DNA of 49,847 nt, from positions 1 to 49,847 of the forward strand of contig JAAYSV010000053.1 of assembly GCA_012518215.1 (NCBI GenBank), read 5' to 3'. The notes beneath the pieces are model-generated. The model did not search any database. It saw only the letters and a list, made by a program, of their open reading frames with translations, and was not told the DNA's origin. Shown in pieces: positions 26,791 through 34,140 of the stretch. Position 1 is the first letter of the stretch. Every line of letters begins with the position of its first letter. The DNA comes from Bacillota bacterium (GTDB taxonomy: Bacteria; Bacillota; Dethiobacteria; DTU022; PWGO01). A program made the position numbers and the translations under genes.

Positions 26791-27354
26791 TTATCCTTTT
26801 ATCAGGGTAAAAGCTTCTTCCCTGGAAACGGGACTGTGGCGGAAGAGTCCCCTTACTGCCGAAGTGACTGTTATTGAACCGGGTTTCTTTACCCCGCGTA
26901 TGGTCATGCAAAGGTGTTCGGCTTCCACCACGACAACTACCCCCTTCGGGGCCAATTTTTCCATGGCTACATCGGCAACCTGGCTGGTAAGCCTCTCCTG
27001 CAACTGCGGGCGGCGGGCAAATACTTCGATCAATTTGACCAATTTGCTCAGACCGATGATGCGCCCATCGGCAGGAATGTAAGCGATATGTGCCTTGCCA
27101 TAAAAAGGGAGAAGATGGTGTTCGCACATGGAATAGAAAGAGATATCTTTGATCAGAACCATCTCTTCATGGTTGTCGGTAACGAAAAATTTATGCAGGA
27201 TGTCGCATGGATCCTGGCTCAATCCGCTAAAAACCTCCTTGTACATCCTGGCCACTCGCTTTGGCGTTTCACGGAGCCCTTCCCGTTCAAGGTCCTCGCC
27301 TATCGCCTCCAGTATCATTTTTACTGCTTCTTCTATCTTCTGCTCGTCTACCAT
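26791..27354 (-). CDS. folE: GTP cyclohydrolase I
   Basis: Converts GTP to dihydroneopterin triphosphate, the first step of the pterin branch. The 187-residue zinc enzyme has [12 protein letters not shown], the zinc motif MCEHHLLPF (near 76-84), [15 protein letters not shown], the [10 protein letters not shown] motif and a second zinc ligand in [24 protein letters not shown] precedes the ATG. It is the first gene of the leftward folate unit; the 225-base gap to coaX must contain its promoter, but I could not fix one. Confidence 0.96.
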   Translation of the reverse strand: MVDEQKIEEAVKMILEAIGEDLEREGLRETPKRVARMYKEVFSGLSQDPCDILHKFFVTDNHEEMVLIKDISFYSMCEHHLLPFYGKAHIAYIPADGRIIGLSKLVKLIEVFARRPQLQERLTSQVADVAMEKLAPKGVVVVVEAEHLCMTIRGVKKPGSITVTSAVRGLFRHSPVSREEAFTLIKG

Positions 27355-27519
27355 ATTCCTCTCCTTTGAGTCTTGATTCTGTTCATAAAGCTTTCAAATG
27401 TGGTGATGCAACGACGTTTTTTTCTTCTTCATGTAGATTGTACTTAGCAAGATTCTACTAATTTGCCGATTTTCCTGCCATGATGTCAATTTTTTACCCG
27501 ACAAAATCATTTCCTTTGA

Positions 27520-27548
27520 TTGAATTAAAATATTCACTCTGTTATTAT
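27520..27548 (+). promoter_or_regulatory. Candidate sigma-A promoter of coaX
   Basis: TTGAAT (27520-27525), a 17-base spacer and TATTAT (27543-27548), about 30 bases before the coaX start. It lies in the divergent folE/coaX gap. Confidence 0.55.
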
Positions 27549-27579
27549 GTTGTAGGGTAAATCGGGAGGGAAGAGAAAA

Positions 27580-28368
27580 ATGTTGCTGGCCATCGATGTG
27601 GGCAATTCGTATATCATGCTGGGGGTCTTCGAAAACAACAAGATGCAAATCTGTTGGCGGATGGCGACAAAACATGAGCGCACCGAGGATGAACTCGGCA
27701 TCATGATCAAAAACCTTTTTCTGCATAGCAACCTGGAGTGGAAAGCGGTTACGGGGATAGCCATTTCTTCCGTTGTGCCTCCCCTGATGCATACGCTGGA
27801 AAAGATGTCACAAAAATATTTCGAACTGTATCCCCTGGTTGTGGGCCCGGGAGTGAAGACCGGTTTGAATATTTTGATGGATGACCCCCGTGAAGTTGGG
27901 GCCGACAGGGTGGTCAATGCCGTGGCGGCTTATACCCTCTACGGGGGGCCAACGATTATTGTCGATTTCGGCACGGCCACAACTTTCTGTGTTATAAATG
28001 AAAAAGGAGATTATCTCGGTGGAGCCATAGCCCCGGGAATTGGAATCTCCACCGAAGCCCTCTTTACCAAAGCGGCCAAACTTCCCCGGGTAGAATTGGC
28101 CAAACCCAAACGGGTAATTGGCAAGAATACGATCAGCAGCATGCAGTCAGGAATTATTTATGGCCTGGTGGGCCAGGTAGATGGCATTGTACGGCGCATC
28201 TGCAGGGAACTATCTTCCAAACCATTTGTCGTGGCCACGGGGGGCTATGCGGAATTTCTGGCCAGTGAATCGGAAACCATCGAAGAGGTCAATTACAATC
28301 TAACCCTCGAAGGGTTGAAAATCATTTACAACCGGCAGAAGGAAAGAAATTATTCGGCCAAATCTTAA
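27580..28368 (+). CDS. coaX: Type III pantothenate kinase
   Basis: Phosphorylates pantothenate, the first step to coenzyme A; the CoaX type does not respond to CoA feedback. 262 residues in an ASKHA fold: LLAIDVGNSYIMLGVFENN (cited to its DVGNS phosphate motif), DPREVGADRVVNAVAAY, VDFGTATTF and GGAIAPGIG. ATG 27580 follows GGGAGGGAAGAG. In many Firmicutes coaX lies next to ftsH and hpt; here the folate block separates them. Confidence 0.95.
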   Translation: MLLAIDVGNSYIMLGVFENNKMQICWRMATKHERTEDELGIMIKNLFLHSNLEWKAVTGIAISSVVPPLMHTLEKMSQKYFELYPLVVGPGVKTGLNILMDDPREVGADRVVNAVAAYTLYGGPTIIVDFGTATTFCVINEKGDYLGGAIAPGIGISTEALFTKAAKLPRVELAKPKRVIGKNTISSMQSGIIYGLVGQVDGIVRRICRELSSKPFVVATGGYAEFLASESETIEEVNYNLTLEGLKIIYNRQKERNYSAKS

Positions 28369-28480
28369 ACAATATTTCAAATATATTTTATTTTGTTGGT
28401 TTTGGCGGAAGGATTTTATGATTGCCATATAGAATACATGCATGTCAGTTTAAGGTATCTTCTTTTTGACAAACTTTTTA

Positions 28481-28509
28481 TTGATGAACTGAACGTACAA
28501 ACATAAATA
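28481..28509 (+). promoter_or_regulatory. Weak candidate promoter of the mrp operon
   Basis: TTGATG (28481-28486), 17 bases, TAAATA (28504-28509). A better -35 (TTGACA at 28465) has no matching -10. The 191-base gap contains nothing else that I recognise. Confidence 0.3.
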
Positions 28510-28559
28510 AATTCAGCAAAATTGATTGTTAAACAATATAATAACAGGCGGGTTTATCG

Positions 28560-28955
28560 TTGAAAGATTACATTGCCAAAACAATATTTCGTTATGTGCT
28601 TGTATTTGTGATGATGTACGGGTTCTATGTAATTTTCCACGGCCATCTTTCCCCGGGCGGGGGTTTTGCAGGTGGCACGGTTCTGGGCCTCGGGGTTCTT
28701 CTGTTTTTCCTCATTTTCGGTCCGACATGGAGGAAGCGTCTGGGTAATATCCCCCTCGATGTCGCTGTTGTTCTGATCACTATAGGAAGCCTCATGGAAG
28801 GCATCAAGTATCTGTTGCCTGCGCACAAGGGCCCGGTCGGAGAGGTGGGCACTCTATTCAGTGTCGGTATCATCTCCGTGGTGAACCTGGGAATCGGGCT
28901 GCTGGTGGCCAGCACCATCATCAGCATATATTATCTGTTATCCGGGGAGGATTAG
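28560..28955 (+). CDS. mrpB: Na+/H+ antiporter subunit MrpB/MnhB
   Basis: Membrane subunit of the Mrp-type cation/proton antiporter complex. 131 residues with four membrane segments. FHGHLSPGGGFAGGTVLG is the family signature; the glycine-rich loop is fully kept. TTG 28560 starts the gene with a weak upstream site. First gene of a ten-gene operon. The usual bacterial order begins with MrpA; here the MrpA parts lie at the end. Confidence 0.93.
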   Translation: MKDYIAKTIFRYVLVFVMMYGFYVIFHGHLSPGGGFAGGTVLGLGVLLFFLIFGPTWRKRLGNIPLDVAVVLITIGSLMEGIKYLLPAHKGPVGEVGTLFSVGIISVVNLGIGLLVASTIISIYYLLSGED

Positions 28956-28957
28956 CC

Positions 28958-29320
28958 GTGAGTTGGAAAATATTGATGGTCAACTATCCCTATTTCATCT
29001 CCATAATAATATTTACGGTAGGGTTGATGATTGTATTGACCCAACCAAACCTGATCAAAAAAGTATTTGGTTTGAACATCATCAGCAATGCCACCTTTTT
29101 ATTCTTTATCTCGATGGGCAGCATTGTCGGTGGGGAAGTACCCATCGTCGAAGTCGGTGCCCCCGCAGATATAGTTTATATCAATCCCCTTCCCTCCGCG
29201 CTGGTCCTGACGGGGATTGTGGTAGGGTTCAGCACGACATCTTTTGCCATGGCCTTGATTGCAAAACTTTACACGCTTTACGGCACTGTATATGCTCCAA
29301 ATTTTATGAAGATGAGATGA
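28958..29320 (+). CDS. mrpC: Na+/H+ antiporter subunit MrpC (NuoK-like)
   Basis: NuoK-like subunit: 120 residues, three membrane segments, with a conserved glutamate-poor version of the NuoK fold. The PLPSALVLTGIVVGFSTTSF segment near 82-100 is the family hallmark. GTG 28958 lies two bases after the mrpB stop. It forms the link between the antiporter-like subunits in complex I relatives. Confidence 0.93.
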   Translation: MSWKILMVNYPYFISIIIFTVGLMIVLTQPNLIKKVFGLNIISNATFLFFISMGSIVGGEVPIVEVGAPADIVYINPLPSALVLTGIVVGFSTTSFAMALIAKLYTLYGTVYAPNFMKMR

Positions 29321-29331
29321 GGTGAACGGAT

Positions 29332-30843
29332 TTGGTCTATGGGCAGAACAACCTTCCTTTTATATTGATCATAGGCAGTTTGATATCCGCTTTTGCGATG
29401 CCCCTGCTGGCACGGTGGAAAAGGGAATGGTGTGCCCCTCTGGCGATCGTAACCTCGGCCGGTGCCTTCATCCTTTCTCTGATTTTTGTTATCCAGGTTT
29501 CGCAAGGGCATACCATTGATTATGCTGTTGCTGCCTGGGATCCCCCATGGGGAATCGAGATTGTCATCGATCCGATCACCAGTCTCATGGCTGCGCTGGT
29601 AACAGGAATTTATTTCATGATCTCCGTTTATAGCCTCAGAGCTTTGCCCGCGGAGATCGGTGAAGAGATGAGCGGCTGGTATTACGTGGAATACATGCTA
29701 TGCATGACGGCGATGCTGGGCCTGATCGTGACCAGGGATATTTTCAACATGTATGTTTTTATCGAGGTGGTGGGAATAAGTGCCTGCGCCCTGGTCATTG
29801 GCAAAGGAAGTCGTATAGCCATGGAAGCGACGCTCAAATATCTTATTCTGGCCACTATCGGCTCCGGTTTTATACTGTTGGGGATAGGATTTGTCTACAT
29901 GATGACCGGATATCTGAACATGGTCTTTGCCGGCGATATTCTTCAACAGACAGCGGCCCAGTATCCTCATCTTGTCTGGGTAACGATGGGTTTTTTCGTG
30001 GTTGGTTTCGGGATCAAATCGGCGCTTTTTCCTCTACATCTATGGTTGCCGGATGCTCACTCCTCCGCACCATCACCATCAAGCGCCATCCTTTCCGGGC
30101 TGGTTGTCAAGGCGTATATCGTCAGCCTGTTCAAGGTTTTTGCGATCGTCTTTGGTGTAAAAATGTTTCTGGGGACTACGAATATACGCGTCTTGATTCT
30201 GATCATGGCTTCCGCGGCAATACTGATCGGATCATTTTTCGCTTTTGTGCAACTGGAACTTAAACGGCGCCTGGCTTATTCCACGGTTGCCCAGGTAGGC
30301 TATGTTTTTCTGGGAATTTCGCTGGGTACGCCGGAAGGAATCATGGCCGCCTTTTTCCACATTATCGTTCATGCCGTGATGAAGACGGTACTATTTCTAT
30401 GCGCCGGGGCCATCTACCGGCAGACCGGGAAAAAGAAAGTCACCGAACTTGCCGGTATAGGCTACAGCATGCCGGTCACGATGGGGGCCTTCCTGATAGC
30501 CAGTTTTTCCATGGTGGGGATACCCGCCACCGGTGGTTTCATCTCCAAATTTTATCTGGGTCTGGGAAGTCTGACTGCCGGGCAACCATTTTTTATCATT
30601 CTCATCGTGATCAGCGGGCTGCTCAACGCGGCATATTATTTCCCCATTCTCTGGCAGGCATATTTTGTACATGAAGGCCGGGATGGCTCCCCCCGCCGGG
30701 CACCCGTTTTCAAGATGGACAGGGTGCCGGTAACGATGTTGGCTCCTATCAGCATCCTGGCAGCGGTTATTATTGCCCTGGGTTTTCTGTTCAACTACTG
30801 CTTTGATTTTCTGGGATTGATAGTATCGGGATATTTTTTGTAG
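29332..30843 (+). CDS. mrpD: Antiporter-like subunit MrpD (ND5/NuoN type), first copy
   Basis: Proton-channel subunit related to NuoL/M/N. 503 residues, about 14 membrane segments. The key charged residues are there: Glu in MYVFIEVVGIS (TM5), Lys in GFGIKSALFPLHLWLPDAH (TM7), and VVKAYIVSLFKVF (TM8). TTG 29332 follows GATGAGGTGAA. It is one of three such subunits in the operon (with 32614 and 34141); the others are more diverged. Which cation is exchanged (Na+ or K+) cannot be read from the sequence. Confidence 0.93.
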   Translation: MVYGQNNLPFILIIGSLISAFAMPLLARWKREWCAPLAIVTSAGAFILSLIFVIQVSQGHTIDYAVAAWDPPWGIEIVIDPITSLMAALVTGIYFMISVYSLRALPAEIGEEMSGWYYVEYMLCMTAMLGLIVTRDIFNMYVFIEVVGISACALVIGKGSRIAMEATLKYLILATIGSGFILLGIGFVYMMTGYLNMVFAGDILQQTAAQYPHLVWVTMGFFVVGFGIKSALFPLHLWLPDAHSSAPSPSSAILSGLVVKAYIVSLFKVFAIVFGVKMFLGTTNIRVLILIMASAAILIGSFFAFVQLELKRRLAYSTVAQVGYVFLGISLGTPEGIMAAFFHIIVHAVMKTVLFLCAGAIYRQTGKKKVTELAGIGYSMPVTMGAFLIASFSMVGIPATGGFISKFYLGLGSLTAGQPFFIILIVISGLLNAAYYFPILWQAYFVHEGRDGSPRRAPVFKMDRVPVTMLAPISILAAVIIALGFLFNYCFDFLGLIVSGYFL

Positions 30844-30863
30844 CATGACGGGAGGTAAGTATC

Positions 30864-31373
30864 TTGACCGGTCAAAGAAAAGGATTGGATTACAAGGGCA
30901 TGATATTCATGTTCATATTGCTCCTGGGATTCTGGTTGCTGATGTCTCTTGATTATGATTGGCAACATCTCCTGGTCGGATCCTTGCTGAGTATTTTTCT
31001 CGTTGCTTTCTGGAACAAGCTTAACCGGGAAGACGCACCACATACAAAGTTCGTATTGAAACAGTGGGGATGGGCCTTTATCTATGTTATCTGCCTGATA
31101 TACGAGATCATCAAGGCAAATATCAGCGTGGCCATCATTGTTCTCCATCCCAAATTGCCGATTTCACCGGGGATGATTATTTTGCGGGAGGAATTGAACC
31201 GGGACCTGACCAGGGTGCTTTATGCCAATTCAATCACGCTTACTCCCGGGACCATCACTGTTGAAATGGAAGACGATCGCCTGATGGTTCATGCGATCAC
31301 CCGTGATGCAGCCGAGGGTATCCCGGATTGGTATCTTCATCGCATGATGAAAAAGATAGAAGGGGGCGGATAG
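30864..31373 (+). CDS. mrpE: Na+/H+ antiporter subunit MrpE
   Basis: 169 residues with two N-terminal membrane segments and a soluble C-terminal part. VYVICLIYEI-like helix followed by ANISVAIIVLHPKLPISPGMI, and NSITLTPGTITVEM, are hallmarks of the MrpE/MbhA family. TTG 30864 has GACGGGAGGTAAG upstream. The adjacent mrpF starts two bases after its stop. Confidence 0.93.
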   Translation: MTGQRKGLDYKGMIFMFILLLGFWLLMSLDYDWQHLLVGSLLSIFLVAFWNKLNREDAPHTKFVLKQWGWAFIYVICLIYEIIKANISVAIIVLHPKLPISPGMIILREELNRDLTRVLYANSITLTPGTITVEMEDDRLMVHAITRDAAEGIPDWYLHRMMKKIEGGG

Positions 31374-31374
31374 A

Positions 31375-31650
31375 ATGCTGGAGAAGTATCTCGCCGGGGT
31401 AGTAATTTTTCTGATAGCGATTGCCGTGCTGGCCCTTATTCGGGCGTTCTGGGGGCCTTCGGCGGTGGACCGTATCATTGCCATGAATATTATTACCACG
31501 GAAATCATCATGATCATCCTTATCTATGCCTATCTTCATCACAATATCAATTATATCGATGTAGGGCTGGTATTTTCACTTGGATCATTTATTGCCACGC
31601 TGAGCATGTTGAAATTGTTAAGCAAAGATAGACTTGAGAAAAAGTCATAG
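31375..31650 (+). CDS. mrpF: Na+/H+ antiporter subunit MrpF
   Basis: 91 residues, three membrane segments. RAFWGPSAVDRIIAMNIITT (near 23-42) is the family signature with its conserved Asp. It follows mrpE directly, as in all Mrp and Mbh operons. Confidence 0.93.
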   Translation: MLEKYLAGVVIFLIAIAVLALIRAFWGPSAVDRIIAMNIITTEIIMIILIYAYLHHNINYIDVGLVFSLGSFIATLSMLKLLSKDRLEKKS

Positions 31651-31665
31651 AGGAGGAATGGCCGG

Positions 31666-32037
31666 GTGGCTTTTCGTGAAATACTGGGGATGATATTTTT
31701 TGCAGGCGGGGCCTTCTTTCTGATGGCAGGTGTGATCGGGTTTCTACGTTTACCCGACGTATATACAAGGATGCATGCTGTCGGTAAATGCGATACGCTC
31801 GGTTCCGGTTTGATCATTTTGGGCTTGATGATGATTGCGGACAGTTACCTGGCCATCATGAAACTGGCGGTTGTTCTGTTGCTGATTGCCGTGATCAACC
31901 CTGTCGTTACTCACCTCATTGCCAAGGTTTCTTACGAGCGAGGCGTGAGGATGACCGAGGGGAGTTTTATTCTTGATCGCTACAATGGGTCAGGCGACAG
32001 GCAGGATGAAAAGATGAAGACAGGGGAGGGATCTTGA
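31666..32037 (+). CDS. mrpG: Na+/H+ antiporter subunit MrpG
   Basis: 123 residues, three membrane segments. GVIGFLRLPDVYTRMHAVGKCDTLG is the family signature, quoted here by its FLRLPDVYTRMHA core. GTG 31666 follows GAGGAGGAATGG. The charged C-terminal tail (about 100-123) is longer than usual. The next gene starts immediately at the stop codon. Confidence 0.92.
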   Translation: MAFREILGMIFFAGGAFFLMAGVIGFLRLPDVYTRMHAVGKCDTLGSGLIILGLMMIADSYLAIMKLAVVLLLIAVINPVVTHLIAKVSYERGVRMTEGSFILDRYNGSGDRQDEKMKTGEGS

Positions 32038-32277
32038 ATGCAGGAACCAATCATATTTTTTCTTTTTCTGGTGCTGCTGGTAAGCACACTGGCCATATTT
32101 TTTTTCGAAGACCTCCTTTATGTGGCAATCATTTTCGGTGCATTCAGCATGACCATGGCTTTGATCTGGCAACAGCTGAATACGCCTGACATAGCAATCA
32201 CGGAGGCCGCCGTTGGTATCGCGGTTACCTTCATTACCATTACGATAGTGACGAAGATCGGGAGGAAGCCTTCATGA
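32038..32277 (+). CDS. MbhD-like subunit (DUF4040), the C-terminal part of MrpA
   Basis: 79 residues, about three membrane segments, with TPDIAITEAAVGIAVTFITI. This small domain is fused to the C-terminus of MrpA in Bacillus but is a separate gene (mbhD) in archaeal Mbh and Mbs operons. The glutamate in TEAAVG is conserved and is thought to lie in the sodium or proton path. It overlaps the next gene by four bases (ATGA). Confidence 0.88.
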   Translation: MQEPIIFFLFLVLLVSTLAIFFFEDLLYVAIIFGAFSMTMALIWQQLNTPDIAITEAAVGIAVTFITITIVTKIGRKPS

Positions 32278-32579
32278 ATCGCAAACACCGTCTGATTATT
32301 GTAATTATTGGCCTGGCTGTGGCCGGTATGGTTTTTTATATGCTGTTGCAGGCGGTTTCCGAGATGCCCCCTTACGGGCAACCGGACAATCCTACAGTGA
32401 ACGATGTTGTGGAAAGGTATGTTGAAAAAGGGGTCGAAGAGAGCGGCGGCCTGAACCTGATCACCAATATTATTCTGGATTACCGTGGTTATGACACCTT
32501 GCTGGAAACGACGGTGCTATTCACGGCCGTGATGGCAATTATCCTCGTGCTAAGCAGCAGGGGCGAATCCACGGAATAA
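32274..32579 (+). CDS. MbhE-like subunit (MrpA/MnhB-related)
   Basis: 101 residues with one N-terminal membrane segment (about 7-25), a polar part ending NIILDYRGYDTLLETTVLFTAV (cited by its LDYRGYDTLLE core), and a final membrane segment. LDYRGYDTLLE is the hallmark of MbhE and of the extreme C-terminus of MrpA. Together with the previous gene it replaces the C-terminal domain of a fused MrpA. Confidence 0.85.
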   Translation: MNRKHRLIIVIIGLAVAGMVFYMLLQAVSEMPPYGQPDNPTVNDVVERYVEKGVEESGGLNLITNIILDYRGYDTLLETTVLFTAVMAIILVLSSRGESTE

Positions 32580-32613
32580 AAACTGCTGCCAAAACCTTTA
32601 AGGAGAGAAAATT

Positions 32614-34080
32614 ATGCCGGATGCATCTCAGTTGATAGTTTGGTCAATATTTTTACCGATTGCAGGTTCCATATTGCTAAGCCTGTTTCCCGAAAAATCC
32701 GATCGGCTGAGAAATGCAATGTCTTTTTTTATCAGCATTGTTACTGCTGCCAGCGTGATTTTTATCCTCATGGCCGTTCTCAATGGTCGAACCCCGGAGT
32801 TTTCCATCCTGACCCTTGCCCCGGGGCTGGAATTGTCTTTCAAGGTCGATCCTTTTTCCATTCTTTTCGGAACCATCGCCTCGGTGTTGTGGGTTTTTGC
32901 AACGCTTTATTCGTTCGGTTACATGGCGCATGAACATAAACGCAGACGCTACTTTGTTTTTTTCATGATGTCTCTGGGTGTCACGGTGGGCATTGCTTTT
33001 GCTGCCAATCTGATCACCCTTTATCTATTCTATGAGTTTCTGACAATCTGTACCTATCCCCTGGTCATTCACTCCGAGAACGAGGAATCGCAGGCTGCCG
33101 GCTTCAAATACCTGGTATACAGTTTTATCGGGGCGGCCTTCGTTCTTCTGGCCATGGTCATGACCTATCACCATACGGGGACGCTTGATTTTACCCAGGG
33201 GGGTATAGTTGCCGCCACTTCGGAAAGCGCCTTTTTGTGGCAGGCCATTTTTGTCTGTTTCATTCTGGGGTTTGGTATCAAAGCCGCTATCATGCCCCTG
33301 CACGCATGGCTGCCCGCCGCCATGGCCGCACCCACTCCCGTGAGTGCCCTGTTGCATGCAGTGGCGGTGGTGAAGTCGGGGGTATTCTGTCTGATCAGGG
33401 TGATGTATTCCATTTATGGAACGGATACCCTGGCTCATCTTGACCTGGGCTTATTGCTGGCCGTCATCGTTTGTATTACCATCATCATTGCATCTATCAT
33501 TGCTTTGAAGCAGGATGTATTGAAAAAACGCCTGGCATATTCCACGATAAGCCAGCTGGGTTACATTACACTTGGCGGTGCCTTGCTGACATCCATGGGG
33601 TTGGCAGGAGGGCTGCTGCATATGATCAATCATGCTTTGCTCAAGATCACCCTCTTTTTCTGCGCCGGGGCTATTATCACCGTTACCGGCAAGGAAAAAA
33701 TCAGCGAACTGCGTGGGGTGGGTAAACGAATGCCGTTGACCATGTTGGCCTTTGCCATAGGGAGTATAGGCATGATAGGAATTTTACCGGTGAACGGTTT
33801 CATTTCAAAATGGTACCTTATTGTAGGCAGTCTGGACCTGCGCTACTATCTGGTGGCCGTCGTGCTGCTGGCCAGCGCACTGCTCAATGCCGCCTATTTT
33901 GCCCCCATTGTCATCTCTGCATTTTTCCGCAAGGGGGATTTCGAGGAGGCACCCGGCATGGAAGCTCCTTTGAGCATGTTGGTACCTATAGTTATTCTTG
34001 CAATTACCTGTATCGCTTTCGGTGTTCAGATAAATTTCTATGTACCTTTTGTAGAAAAGATAGCCGCTTACTTGTTGTAG
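32614..34080 (+). CDS. Antiporter-like subunit (NuoL/M/N type), second copy
   Basis: 488 residues, about 14 membrane segments. The TM5 glutamate (LYLFYEFLTICTYPLV), TM7 lysine (GFGIKAAIMPLHAWLPAAM) and TM8 lysine (AVVKSGVFCLIRV) are kept. HAWLPAAMAAPTPVSALLH is close to the MrpA/NuoL pattern. AAGGAGAGAAAATT precedes the ATG. Compared with the first copy it is as close to NuoM or MbhH as to MrpD, so I leave the symbol open. Confidence 0.9.
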   Translation: MPDASQLIVWSIFLPIAGSILLSLFPEKSDRLRNAMSFFISIVTAASVIFILMAVLNGRTPEFSILTLAPGLELSFKVDPFSILFGTIASVLWVFATLYSFGYMAHEHKRRRYFVFFMMSLGVTVGIAFAANLITLYLFYEFLTICTYPLVIHSENEESQAAGFKYLVYSFIGAAFVLLAMVMTYHHTGTLDFTQGGIVAATSESAFLWQAIFVCFILGFGIKAAIMPLHAWLPAAMAAPTPVSALLHAVAVVKSGVFCLIRVMYSIYGTDTLAHLDLGLLLAVIVCITIIIASIIALKQDVLKKRLAYSTISQLGYITLGGALLTSMGLAGGLLHMINHALLKITLFFCAGAIITVTGKEKISELRGVGKRMPLTMLAFAIGSIGMIGILPVNGFISKWYLIVGSLDLRYYLVAVVLLASALLNAAYFAPIVISAFFRKGDFEEAPGMEAPLSMLVPIVILAITCIAFGVQINFYVPFVEKIAAYLL

Positions 34081-34140
34081 CCAATTCTGATCGGGGAAGC
34101 TTTTCAACAGTTTCCTTGAACCATGATAGGAGGATGGTTG

